Of a stretch of 64,000 nt of DNA, positions 35,738 through 44,495 are shown piece after piece. Numbering within the stretch: position 1 is the stretch's first letter; each line of letters begins with the position of its first letter. This DNA comes from G963668605 sp963793625 (GTDB taxonomy: Bacteria; Acidobacteriota; Terriglobia; Bryobacterales; Bryobacteraceae): the NCBI GenBank assembly GCA_963793625.1, contig CAWCAT010000037.1, positions 310,001 to 374,000 of the forward strand, written 5' to 3'. The translations under genes and the position numbers were made by a program. A model generated the notes under the pieces. That model worked only from the letters and a program-made list of their open reading frames with translations, ran no database searches and was not told the DNA's origin.

Positions 35738-36411
35738 ATGAACAATCTGGGTTCCCAGTTCTTGAAACTGGGCATTTGTCTTTGGATCGGCTCCTCTTTA
35801 ACCATCGCTCAGGTAAGATCGCCTACGGAAGCAGAGCAATCTGACATTCAGGATTCGGTCCGCCGCTTGGTGATGATAGGTTTGACAACAAACTAGTAAT
35901 GTCGGTGGAACCAGTTGTCGCGCACACCCCGCCCGGTCCGGACGGCTGGGTGAGCCTGTTTGATGGCAAATCCATGGATGCCTTTGTGAATACAGACGGT
36001 GGTCCGGTTTCCAATTCCTGGACCATCGAGGATGGTTCGCTCAAATCAGTCGCTAAAACTTCTCCGAACTCCGGCGTTCGCACCAGGGAAACCTATCGCT
36101 CGTTCGAGATGCGATTCGAATGGAAGGTGCCACCGAAAGGGAATTCCGGCGTGAAGTACCGCCTCTTCTACCTCACGCGGGGGGGACGCCACGGGACACG
36201 AGTATCAGATCGTGGATGACGCTGGCGATCCAGGGGCAAGCAAACATGCCGTGGAGCGCGCCGGCTCTCTCTATAACCAGATCGCACCCAGTAAGGCAAT
36301 TACGCGCCCGATCGATGCCGAGTCAGGACCGCTCGAAGGACCGATCCTGTTCCAACACCATGGCACGGAAGCATGGTACCGAAACATCCGTATCCGGAGA
36401 CTTGATCCTAA
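35738..36411 (+). pseudogene. DUF1080 (3-keto-disaccharide hydrolase) protein, frameshifted and internally deleted
   Basis: A signal peptide frame (LKLGICLWIGSSLTIAQ) breaks near 35845. The next frame carries GPPLGDDRFDNKLVM and GPDGWVSLFDGKSMDAFVN, the start of a DUF1080 jelly roll. A further shift near 36180 leads to YQIVDDAGDPGASKHA and AGSLYNQIAPSKAITRPI. That joins directly to EGPILFQHHGTEAWYRNIRI, although about 50-60 residues (the GNHVEHWLNG-type strands) normally lie between. The family removes aglycones from 3-keto glycosides. The end is placed at a stop reached by one more shift, because the open frame runs on antisense into the next gene. Confidence 0.6.
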
Positions 36412-37284
36412 AGACCCAAGCCTTTTCACTGCGACCACGCGAAAGCCGATGTGGTCGCTGCGCCGCTCGGGCTCGAATCGGAGACGGAACGCAGACCGGC
36501 ACGCCCAGCCATCTTCGATCCAAGCGCCGCCCCGCCGGACGCGGGAATACGTACCGTCCCGATTCGCCGTTCCTTTTGTCGAGGAGAGATCCGGATCGGC
36601 GCCACCCGGCAGGTTCCAGTGATACCAGTCACGGCACCACTCGAACTCGTTCCCGTGGACGTCGTGCAGACCCCACGCGTTGGGCGGATAACTCCCAACT
36701 TTGGTGGCCTTATTCACCGACGGACCCTGCTCGGCGCCGTTGTATGGCTGGCCGTTGAAGTTAGCCTGTTTGCTACTCAACTTGTCACCGAACGAAGTTG
36801 CTGTTGTGGTCCCAGCTCGGCCGGCATACTCCCACTGTGCCTCTGTCGGCAGCCGAAATTCCCAGTCCTGAGGTAAGGTTCCTGACGACCGCGCGCTCTC
36901 GGTCAGCTTCCGGCAGAATTCTTCAGCTTCGGGATAATTCACCCAGTAGATCGGGAAGTCCTCGCCAACACCGGCATCGAGCGGACCGGGGTATGCGCCC
37001 ATGAGTCGCTTCCACTGACCCTGAGTCACCTCGTATTTTCCGATCCAGAAACCATTTGAGATCGTCACATCGACTTGTGCCTCATCGGGACGCCGTTCCG
37101 GTTCGCTAACTGGGCTGCCCATCCGGAAGCGGCCCGGCGGAGACCAGCAGAGCTTCACGCCGTCGACCTCGCGTTCATTACCGCCCTTTGAACCTTCGAA
37201 GGAACTCGCCGCACGAACTGGTACTTCGCGCGCGCATACTGCGCAACCAATCGCCAGGACGACAGCAAAGATGGAAATTTTCAC
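36271..37284 (-). CDS. exported formylglycine-generating-enzyme-like (SUMF1 domain) protein
   Basis: The protein has a signal peptide (ISIFAVVLAIGCAVCA) and a SUMF1/FGE fold: FRMGSPVSEPERRPDE, WIGKYEVTQGQWKRLMG, FRLPTEAQWEYAGRAGT, WGLHDVHGNEFEWCRDW, RVRRGGAWIEDGWACRSAFR and HIGFRVVAVK. FGE oxidises the sulfatase Cys to formylglycine using two cysteines; here only one is present (in WACRSAFR), so catalysis is doubtful. The family normally ends at FRVVAVK (about 36430). The open frame continues to 36271 over the DUF1080 gene; a one-base shift would stop it at 36408. Confidence 0.78.
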   Translation of the reverse strand: MKISIFAVVLAIGCAVCAREVPVRAASSFEGSKGGNEREVDGVKLCWSPPGRFRMGSPVSEPERRPDEAQVDVTISNGFWIGKYEVTQGQWKRLMGAYPGPLDAGVGEDFPIYWVNYPEAEEFCRKLTESARSSGTLPQDWEFRLPTEAQWEYAGRAGTTTATSFGDKLSSKQANFNGQPYNGAEQGPSVNKATKVGSYPPNAWGLHDVHGNEFEWCRDWYHWNLPGGADPDLSSTKGTANRDGTYSRVRRGGAWIEDGWACRSAFRLRFEPERRSDHIGFRVVAVKRLGSLGSSLRIRMFRYHASVPWCWNRIGPSSGPDSASIGRVIALLGAIWL

Positions 37285-37388
37285 GACGAGTCCCCTTCCG
37301 TTTACGTTTGCATAATTCAGACGGAGCAGCGCAGCTTGTTGTTATCCAAGTTCCTGAAAGATAAACTGAACTCTCTGGAGACCCGCGT

Positions 37389-38468
37389 ATGAATCGACGT
37401 ATGTTCCTGAACTCCGTGCTGGCAGCCGGGGCTGCCTCTGCTCTACCCGCTGCCGTGCAGGGCCGCATTCCGATGGGCCTGAATACCTATTGTCTGCGGG
37501 CGCTGCGCTGGAACGATGCTCAACTGCTCGACTACTGCGCGCAGCTCAAGCTCGACGCGATTTTTCTGCAGGACTCACTGGACCCGAAAGCAATGGATCC
37601 GGCGCACTGGCGCGAAGTTCGCGAGCAGTCCGTGCGGCAGGGACTGCATCTCGAAACGGGCGGAGGCGGTATTTTTCCGAAGACTCCGGAGGCCTTCCAG
37701 GCTTCGGTCCAGAACATTCTCAAAAATGCGGAGCGCGCGAAGGCTATGGGTTCGCCGATCATTCGCTGCGTCATGGCGGGCGACAGAACTCAACTGCCAC
37801 CGGGTCCGGTCGAGCAGCACATTGAGACACTGGTCAAGGTTCTCAAAGCAGCACGATCACAGGTCATGGACGCGGGCCTCAAAATCGCGATTGAGATTCA
37901 CAAGGATCTGCAGGCCTGGGAACACCGCATGCTGATCGACGCTGCGGGCACGGAGTTCGTCGGTACTTACCTCGACACCGGCAATCCGGTTTTCGTCATG
38001 GAGGATCCGCTCACCACCATCGAGGAACTCGGACGATACGCCCTTACTGTCCACTTGCGCGATTCCGTCGTCTATGAGACGCCGCGCGGCATCGCTGTGC
38101 AATGGGTTCCGCTCGGCGAAGGAACGGTCGATTTCAAGCAGGTGATCGCCAAGGTCCGCGAGCATTGCAACCCAATTCACATATACATCAAGCCGATAAC
38201 GGGCCGGCCGCCGGCTATTCTGCCGATCTACGATCCTGAGTTCTGGAAGATGTATCCGAAAGCGCGCGCCCGCGACCTCGCCAGATTTATGGCGCTCGCA
38301 AAACGCGGTCAGCCATATCAGAAGAATATTGTCATCGAAGATCTGCAGGGCCGCCCCACACCGCCGCAATTTATTGAAGCCATCAAATTCCAGCAGAAAG
38401 AACACATGGAGCGCAGCATCGAATACGCTCGCAAAACCCTTGACCTGGGAGTGAAGTGGCGCAGTTAA
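37389..38468 (+). CDS. sugar phosphate isomerase/epimerase-like TIM-barrel protein, Tat signal
   Basis: This 359-residue protein starts with a twin-arginine-type signal (MNRRMFLNSVLAAGAASA). The rest resembles the xylose-isomerase-like barrel (PF01261): PMGLNTYCLRALRW, GLHLETGGGG, Glu in IAIEIHKDLQAWEH, and Asp in GTYLDTGNPVFV with His in LTVHLRDSVV as metal ligands. Exported members are common in bacteria rich in sugar-oxidising enzymes; some modify 3-keto sugars. A GGAG ribosome site lies upstream at about 37376. It diverges from the FGE-like gene. Confidence 0.8.
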   Translation: MNRRMFLNSVLAAGAASALPAAVQGRIPMGLNTYCLRALRWNDAQLLDYCAQLKLDAIFLQDSLDPKAMDPAHWREVREQSVRQGLHLETGGGGIFPKTPEAFQASVQNILKNAERAKAMGSPIIRCVMAGDRTQLPPGPVEQHIETLVKVLKAARSQVMDAGLKIAIEIHKDLQAWEHRMLIDAAGTEFVGTYLDTGNPVFVMEDPLTTIEELGRYALTVHLRDSVVYETPRGIAVQWVPLGEGTVDFKQVIAKVREHCNPIHIYIKPITGRPPAILPIYDPEFWKMYPKARARDLARFMALAKRGQPYQKNIVIEDLQGRPTPPQFIEAIKFQQKEHMERSIEYARKTLDLGVKWRS

Positions 38469-38524
38469 CTTAAACTGCAACAGTTTCCACCCAGCCGCGC
38501 TCAGAACGATGAACAGCAGAAGGA

Positions 38525-39532
38525 ATGCGGCGCATGGATTCTCGCCTGGACCGCAGGCGCCTCTTGCAGGCGATGATCACTTTACCGGTGATGGCTATGG
38601 CACAAACGACAGGATCCATTCCGATTCGCGAACTCGGCAAAACGGGAGTAAAAGTTTCAGCCCTGGGGATCGGCGGTTATCATCTTGGTGACGCCAAAGA
38701 CCAGGACGAAGCAACTCGGATCGTTGCCGAAGCGCTGGATGGTGGCATCAACTTTTTCGACAACGCCTGGGAATATCACGAAGGCGAAAGCGAAGAACGC
38801 ATGGGTCGCGCGCTAAAAGGTAAACGCGACCGGGCGGTGTTGATGACGAAGGTTTGCACGCACGGACGCGATAGTAAGGTAGCCATGCGAATGCTGGAAG
38901 AATCCCTACGACGGTTGCAAACCGACTACCTCGATATTTGGCAGGTTCACGAAGTGATCTACGACAATGACCCCGACCTGATTTTTATGGCGGGCGGCGC
39001 GTCGGAGGCGTTGCTGCAGGCCACGCAGCAAGGCAAAGTGCGCTTCATCGGTTTCACTGGCCACAAAGATCCTGCACTTCATCTCAGGATGCTGGCGCAC
39101 AAATTCCCTTTCGACACGGTGCAAATGCCACTCAATTGTTTTGACGCCAGTTTCCGAAGTTTCGAGCGCAATGTACTGCCAGCGGTGAATCACCAGGGCA
39201 TCGCGGCCCTCGGAATGAAGAGCCTGGGTGGCGAAGGAGAAGCAGTGCAGAAGGGCGTGATCACGGCAGCTGAAGGTTTGCGCTATGCCATGAGCTTACC
39301 GGTCGCGACAACCATCAGTGGAATTTCTTCACTGGAAATTCTCCACCAAAATCTCGAGATCGGGCGAAAGTTCCAGCCCATGACGCCTATCGAGATGACG
39401 ACCTTGCGGCAGCGCTGCGCTACGTACGCTGCGGATGGCCGCTTCGAGCTTTACAAAAGCTCGAAAAAATACGATGGCCCACCGGGACGCGAGATGCACG
39501 GATTTCCATCCGTCGAGGAACTTCCGGTCTAA
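38525..39532 (+). CDS. aldo/keto reductase, Tat-type signal
   Basis: This 335-residue NAD(P)H-dependent reductase has the tetrad Asp/Tyr in FFDNAWEYHEGESE, Lys in VLMTKVCTHGRD and His in IWQVHEVIYD. It opens with LDRRRLLQAMITLPVMAMAQ, a Tat-like signal, which would make it periplasmic. Two start codons are possible, 38525 and 38534; the second gives MDSRLDRRRLLQ, a neater signal. It follows the isomerase-like gene by 56 bases on the same strand, suggesting co-expression in sugar redox chemistry. Confidence 0.85.
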   Translation: MRRMDSRLDRRRLLQAMITLPVMAMAQTTGSIPIRELGKTGVKVSALGIGGYHLGDAKDQDEATRIVAEALDGGINFFDNAWEYHEGESEERMGRALKGKRDRAVLMTKVCTHGRDSKVAMRMLEESLRRLQTDYLDIWQVHEVIYDNDPDLIFMAGGASEALLQATQQGKVRFIGFTGHKDPALHLRMLAHKFPFDTVQMPLNCFDASFRSFERNVLPAVNHQGIAALGMKSLGGEGEAVQKGVITAAEGLRYAMSLPVATTISGISSLEILHQNLEIGRKFQPMTPIEMTTLRQRCATYAADGRFELYKSSKKYDGPPGREMHGFPSVEELPV

Positions 39533-39801
39533 CCTTCAATCTCGTCAATGTTCTCGAGCTTGACGAATTCCATCACCATTTGCGATCGTCTCATCGCTTG
39601 TTCAAATTCATCCATGCTTAAGAAGCTATTGTCTTCATCAAGCTTCTCTTCCGAGTGCAATGCGAGCGGCTTATCCCGCTGCAAAAATGAGCGGTTCAAT
39701 ATGACGCCGTCGGAAACCTGAATAGCCAGATAGTCTGTCGGATTCTCCGTGGCTTCTCCAGCCTCGTCGGTGCGTTCCATGAAGGTCACGCGATAAATCA
39801 T
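39529..39801 (-). CDS. small hypothetical protein
   Basis: This is a 90-residue acidic protein with no signal peptide. It opens MIYRVTFMERTDEAGEATEN and has a hydrophobic strand DYLAIQVSDGVIL before an acidic helix (MDEFEQAMRRSQMVMEFVK). It looks like a compact alpha/beta cytoplasmic protein, unrecognised by me. It overlaps the aldo/keto reductase end by four bases (convergent) and diverges from the M48 protease gene. Codon use looks normal for the window. Confidence 0.6.
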   Translation of the reverse strand: MIYRVTFMERTDEAGEATENPTDYLAIQVSDGVILNRSFLQRDKPLALHSEEKLDEDNSFLSMDEFEQAMRRSQMVMEFVKLENIDEIEG

Positions 39802-39883
39802 TCTACTGTGATTGCAATTTTGTGACCGCTTCGATGGAAGCGAACGTGCAAGTGAGTCCAGTGTGCGAAAGGTGGCGATAACT

Positions 39884-41314
39884 ATGCAAAAACGATTGAG
39901 TGTGTTGCGACTGACAGCCGTATTGACAATGGTGCTGGTTGCCTCGCAAAGCGGCTTCGCAAGGTATCAACCCAAGCCGGGACGGCCGAATTTCTTCTCA
40001 GTCGAGCAGGAAGTTCAGGTTGGTCGTGAAGAGAGCGCCAAGGTGGATCGGAGCATGCCCTTGGTGACAGATCCTGCGCTGAATCGCTACGTACAGGATA
40101 TTGGCGCGCGGCTGGCTGCAAAGGCACCCCCGCCCAAGTACCCATTTGAGTTCAAGATCATCAATCAAAAAGAGATCAACGCATTTGCACTTCCCGGTGG
40201 GCCGATTTACATCAATCTGGGAACCATCCAAGCTGCCGACAATGAGGCTCAACTCGCCGGTGTCATGGCGCATGAAATGTCGCACATAATTATGCGCCAC
40301 AGTACACACATGGCTAGTCAGCAGATGTTGGCGCAGGCTCCGCTATCGATTATCGGAGGCCTCCTGGGCAGCGGCACGGGCGGCCAGCTTGCACAGATGG
40401 GAATTAATTTCCTGGCTGGGTCGGTGTTCCTGAAATATTCGCGAGACGCTGAGAAGCAGGCCGATCTGGTGGGTGCGGGAATTATGCACGACGCCGGTTA
40501 CAATCCCATCGCAATGGTGGAGTTCTTTCGCAAACTCGAGCAGGAAGGTGGGGCCAGCGGGCCTCAGTTTTTTAGCGATCACCCGAATCCCGGCAACCGC
40601 GTTGAGTATGTGGCTGCGGAGGTAAAGACGCTTCCGCCGGCGAACTATCAGCAAAACAGCCCGCAATTCGCGAGCGTTAAACAACGCGTCGGCGGGATGC
40701 GCGGCCTTACCGCACAAGAGATTCAGCAGCGTCAGCAGCAAGGTGCGGTTCAGGGCGGAGCCCAAGGCGGTCCTGTAACGCCAAGCAATGACGTGATTCC
40801 CAGCGGAAAGTTCCGTACACTGAATCACTCCGCATACAGCGTGTCTTACCCGGATAACTGGCAGGTGTTCGGTGATCAGAATTCCGAAGTGACGATCGCG
40901 CCGCGTTCTGGCATTTCGGGCAACGCGCTGGCCTATGGCGTGATCGTCTCGGCGTTTCAGCCGGAGCGGAGCGGCGACATCAATTTGAATGACGCCACGC
41001 AGCAGTTGTTAAATCAACTGCACCAATCCAACCCCGAATTGCGCCGCGTGGGCAATACGGAGAGCTACACGATTAATGGAATGCCCGCGCGCTCCGTAAT
41101 GCTTTCCGGGGCGTCCCCGATTGTCAACCGCAACAACAAGCCAATACGGGAACGCGATTGGCTGGTTACCGTTCAGGACCGCGATGGGGACATCCTTTAC
41201 TTCGTGTTTATCGCTCCACAAAACGATTTTGGGCGGCTTCAACCAAGCTATGAACAGATGCTACGAAGCCTGAAAATGAGAACCGATGACCCGTACTCTT
41301 CGCGCTCCCGATGA
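39884..41314 (+). CDS. secreted M48-family zinc metalloprotease
   Basis: From the ATG at 39884 this is a protein of about 476 residues. It has a signal peptide (RLTAVLTMVLVASQSGFA), an M48 domain with the zinc motif in VMAHEMSHIIMRHSTH (HExxH), and the third ligand region in SRDAEKQADLVGAGIM. The propeptide-like VGREESAKVDRSMPLV and INAFALPGGPIYIN match BepA/LoiP-type periplasmic proteases. A Gln-rich linker (RQQQGAVQGGAQGG) leads to a C-terminal domain of about 150 residues (AYSVSYPDNWQVFG). It probably works in envelope quality control. The open frame extends upstream to 39812, but the later ATG gives the signal peptide. Confidence 0.88.
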   Translation: MQKRLSVLRLTAVLTMVLVASQSGFARYQPKPGRPNFFSVEQEVQVGREESAKVDRSMPLVTDPALNRYVQDIGARLAAKAPPPKYPFEFKIINQKEINAFALPGGPIYINLGTIQAADNEAQLAGVMAHEMSHIIMRHSTHMASQQMLAQAPLSIIGGLLGSGTGGQLAQMGINFLAGSVFLKYSRDAEKQADLVGAGIMHDAGYNPIAMVEFFRKLEQEGGASGPQFFSDHPNPGNRVEYVAAEVKTLPPANYQQNSPQFASVKQRVGGMRGLTAQEIQQRQQQGAVQGGAQGGPVTPSNDVIPSGKFRTLNHSAYSVSYPDNWQVFGDQNSEVTIAPRSGISGNALAYGVIVSAFQPERSGDINLNDATQQLLNQLHQSNPELRRVGNTESYTINGMPARSVMLSGASPIVNRNNKPIRERDWLVTVQDRDGDILYFVFIAPQNDFGRLQPSYEQMLRSLKMRTDDPYSSRSR

Positions 41315-41315
41315 T

Positions 41316-41339
41316 ACACTTTCATTTACTTGAAAGTGT
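41316..41339. promoter_or_regulatory. perfect 9-bp inverted repeat in front of the serine hydrolase start
   Basis: ACACTTTCA (41316-41324) and TGAAAGTGT (41331-41339) are perfect arms around a 6-base loop. It lies between the M48 stop (41314) and the next ATG (41351), has no T-run after it, and ends 11 bases before the start codon. It could be an operator or an RNA hairpin masking the ribosome site. Confidence 0.45.
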
Positions 41340-41350
41340 GTTGCTCGAAC

Positions 41351-42916
41351 ATGAAAACCGTCCGTTTCTTGGCTTTTCTCACGATTGCGCTGGCGCCGCT
41401 GGCCCTTGCACAATCTAACCTCGACGCAGTGATTGAACGCGTGCGGAAAGACTTTGACGTGCCGGGCGTCGCCGTCGCAATCGTGAGAAATGGCGAGGTG
41501 ATTCACTCGAAAGGTTACGGCGTACGCAAAGTCGGCGAGGCTGCGCCAGTTACATCAAATACCCTCTTTGGAATCGCGTCGAATACCAAGGCGATGACCG
41601 CCGCGGCACTGGCGATCCTTGTGGACGAGGGCAAGCTGCGCTGGGACGATCCGGTGGTAAAGTACATGCCCTCGTTCCAGATGTACGATCCTTATGTCAC
41701 TCGCGAAATGACCGTTCGCGACTTGCTGGTGCACCGCTCCGGCCTGGGGCTGGGCGCGGGCGACCTGATGTTTTTTCCGTCAAGCAATCTGAGCCGCGAA
41801 GAGATCCTCAAGCGGCTGCGCTTTGTGAAACCCGCAACCAGCTTTCGCAGCCGCTATGCGTACGACAACATTCTCTACCTCGTTGCCGGCCAGCTGATAC
41901 CGGCGGTCACGGGCAAGACCTGGGACGATTTTGTTCGCGAGCGGATTTTTCTGCCGCTCGGCATGACCTCGACACGCACGGGTGCGAATGTGATGCGTGC
42001 TGATGATGAACTGGCCGCACCGCACGCTCCGATCGACGGCGGCAAGCTGCGCCCCGTGCCGGCCACAGTGATCGACAACAACGGACCGGCTGCATCAGTG
42101 CAATCTTCCGTCTCGGATCTGTCGAGGTGGGTGATGATGCAATTGAATCAGGGCGAGTTGCAAGGGAAGCGCATCTTTAGTGCAAAACAGAGCACTGAAA
42201 TGTGGACGCCGCAAACCATTATTCCAGGGCCTGCTCCAAAGAACGCTGTGCTTGCTTCAGTGAGGCCGAATTTTGTGTCGTATGGGCTCGGCTGGATGCT
42301 TGCTGATTACCGCGGCCAGAAGCTCGTCTGGCACACGGGCGGACTGAGCGGGATGGTATCGCGCGTCACGCTGCTGCCGCATCTCAAGCTCGGCATCATC
42401 GTGCTCACCAATCAGGAGGCCGGCGGCGCATTTACCGCGATCACAAATACAGTGCTCGATCACTACCTGGATGCCAAGCCCGTCGATTGGGTCCAGGCTT
42501 ATTCTGACGTCCGCAAGAAAACTGTGGCCGATGCTAGTGCTACTGTTACTAAACACCAGTCCAAACGTAATTTGAATTCGCGTCCCGCGCTCGCGCTTAA
42601 TGAATACGCCGGACGCTACCGGGATGCCTGGTACGGTGATGTGCTGATCGAAGAACAGAACGGAAAGCTGCGCATCCGCTTCACTCATTCGCCGCTGCTG
42701 GTGGGCACAGTCGAACACTACCAATACGATACGTTCATCGCACGCTGGGATGATCGCACACTGTTGGCCGATGCGTACATGACGTTCACGCTTACACCTC
42801 AAGGCGCGATCGACGAGTTGAAAATGGTAGCCGTGAGTTCGCTGACAGATTTCAGTTTCGATTTCCACGACCTGCAACTGAAGCCTGTAGCGAAGGACAC
42901 GCCCACCTACGATTGA
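41351..42916 (+). CDS. secreted class C beta-lactamase-like serine hydrolase
   Basis: From ATG 41351 this is a protein of about 521 residues with a signal peptide (FLAFLTIALAPLALAQ). The catalytic SxxK is in GIASNTKAMTAAAL, the second motif Tyr-x-Asn is in YAYDNILYLVAG, and the third is HTGG in LVWHTGGLSGM. Together these mark PF00144 serine hydrolases (esterases, D-aminopeptidases, penicillin-binding-like). A C-terminal lipocalin-like domain (LNEYAGRYRDAWYGDV) of the DUF3471 type follows. The frame from 41330 begins at a TTG inside the inverted repeat and is not preferred. Confidence 0.88.
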   Translation: MKTVRFLAFLTIALAPLALAQSNLDAVIERVRKDFDVPGVAVAIVRNGEVIHSKGYGVRKVGEAAPVTSNTLFGIASNTKAMTAAALAILVDEGKLRWDDPVVKYMPSFQMYDPYVTREMTVRDLLVHRSGLGLGAGDLMFFPSSNLSREEILKRLRFVKPATSFRSRYAYDNILYLVAGQLIPAVTGKTWDDFVRERIFLPLGMTSTRTGANVMRADDELAAPHAPIDGGKLRPVPATVIDNNGPAASVQSSVSDLSRWVMMQLNQGELQGKRIFSAKQSTEMWTPQTIIPGPAPKNAVLASVRPNFVSYGLGWMLADYRGQKLVWHTGGLSGMVSRVTLLPHLKLGIIVLTNQEAGGAFTAITNTVLDHYLDAKPVDWVQAYSDVRKKTVADASATVTKHQSKRNLNSRPALALNEYAGRYRDAWYGDVLIEEQNGKLRIRFTHSPLLVGTVEHYQYDTFIARWDDRTLLADAYMTFTLTPQGAIDELKMVAVSSLTDFSFDFHDLQLKPVAKDTPTYD

Positions 42917-42944
42917 GACCGCCGCACCCGCTACAATACGCAGC

Positions 42945-44495
42945 ATGAACGTTACGCGGCGTGATCTGTTTCGCACTGTGGCTGCGGCGACCGGGCTTGG
43001 CATAGCCGGTTGTGCGCGCAAGTCGGAATTCGATTTGGACGAAGTCACAATTGCTGCTCTCCACGACGGCATGAAATCCGGCCGTTTCAGCGCGCAGTCA
43101 CTCGCGGAAAAGTACCTCGCGCGCATCAAGGAGATCGATCGTAGCGGGCCCGCGCTGCGTGCCGTGATCGAGATCAATCCCGACGCGAATTCACTTGCTG
43201 GAACACTCGATCAGGAACGTGCGGCGGGCAAACTGCGCGGTCCGATGCATGGCGTCCCGGTGCTTATCAAGGACAACATCGACACTGCTGATCGGATGAG
43301 CACAACCGCGGGTTCACTGGCGCTCGAGGGCTGCATCGCGAAGCGCGATTCTGACGTTGCCGAAAGACTACGAGCGGCAGGCGCTGTGATTCTGGGCAAA
43401 ACAAATTTGAGCGAGTGGGCGAACTTCCGCTCGACACACTCTTCCAGTGGTTGGAGTGGCCGCGGCGGTCAGACACGCAATCCATATATCCTCGATCGCA
43501 ACCCGAGCGGTTCCAGTTCCGGGTCCGCTGTCGCTGTTGCCGCAAATCTCTGCGCCGTGGCTGTAGGCACGGAAACGGACGGCTCTGTGATCTCCCCCGC
43601 GGCGATGAACTGCCTCGTCGGCATCAAGCCCACGCTGGGTCTGATCGGCGGCGCAGGAATTATCCCGATTGCGCACAGCCAGGACACCGCCGGCCCGATG
43701 GCGCGCACGGTAACGGACGCTGCGATTTTGTTGAGTGCGCTGGCAGGCGGCCGCAAGTCCGAAGGCGACTATACGAGGTTTCTGCAACCGGGCGGTTTGC
43801 GCGACGCCAGACTAGGCGTCGCGCGAAAATTTTTTGGCTATAACCAGGATGCCGATAGAGTTATGAACGCCGCTCTTGAAGAGCTGAAACGGCAAGGTGC
43901 GATCCTCGTCGATCCTGCGGATCTTCCAGGCCATGGCAAATTCGGCGATTCCGAAATGGAAGTTCTGCTTTACGAGTTCAAGGCTGATCTCAACGCCTAC
44001 CTCGCGGGCCTCGATGCAAAAACTCCGGTGCATTCGTTGAAGGAATTGATCGCGTTCAACGAGAAGAACCGCGATCGCGAGATGCCGTACTTCGGCCAGG
44101 AAATTTTCCTGATGGCGGAGGCCAAGGGCCCGCTTACCGACAAGGCCTACCTCGCTGCGCTCGCCAACAACCTACGCCTGGCCGCGACGGAAGGTATCGA
44201 TGCGGTGATGAGCAAACACAAGCTCGACGCGATCATCGCGCCCGCTGGCGGTCCAACGTGGCTCACGGATCTGGTCACGGGCGATCACGATATTGGCGGC
44301 AGTTCGTCACCTGCGGCGGTGGCTGGTTATCCGAACGTCACGGTGCCGGCCGGGTTCGCACGCGATCTCCCGGTCGGCATCTCGTTCTATGGCTCAGCGT
44401 GGAGCGAGCCGAAATTGCTGCGTATCGCGTACGGCTTCGAGCAGGCCACGAAGGCACGTCGGGCACCACGCTTCCTGGCATCAGCAGGCGTGTAG
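42945..44495 (+). CDS. amidase-signature enzyme, Tat-exported probable lipoprotein
   Basis: This 516-residue protein begins MNVTRRDLFRTVAAATGLG followed by IAGC, so it has both a twin-arginine motif and a lipobox-like Cys. The amidase signature is complete: catalytic Lys in GVPVLIKDNIDTA, the Gly/Ser-rich stretch NPSGSSSGSAVAVAANL with the cis-Ser, and the nucleophile Ser in TDGSVISPAAMNCLVG. The family hydrolyses amides; this exported type is distinct from the GatA tRNA amidotransferase subunit. It lies 28 bases after the serine hydrolase on the same strand and may be co-expressed. Confidence 0.88.
   Translation: MNVTRRDLFRTVAAATGLGIAGCARKSEFDLDEVTIAALHDGMKSGRFSAQSLAEKYLARIKEIDRSGPALRAVIEINPDANSLAGTLDQERAAGKLRGPMHGVPVLIKDNIDTADRMSTTAGSLALEGCIAKRDSDVAERLRAAGAVILGKTNLSEWANFRSTHSSSGWSGRGGQTRNPYILDRNPSGSSSGSAVAVAANLCAVAVGTETDGSVISPAAMNCLVGIKPTLGLIGGAGIIPIAHSQDTAGPMARTVTDAAILLSALAGGRKSEGDYTRFLQPGGLRDARLGVARKFFGYNQDADRVMNAALEELKRQGAILVDPADLPGHGKFGDSEMEVLLYEFKADLNAYLAGLDAKTPVHSLKELIAFNEKNRDREMPYFGQEIFLMAEAKGPLTDKAYLAALANNLRLAATEGIDAVMSKHKLDAIIAPAGGPTWLTDLVTGDHDIGGSSSPAAVAGYPNVTVPAGFARDLPVGISFYGSAWSEPKLLRIAYGFEQATKARRAPRFLASAGV

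Noticed and set aside
42257..43177. 306-codon minus-strand frame spanning the serine hydrolase and amidase
   Set aside because: It crosses the boundary of two well-supported plus-strand genes and shows no domain.
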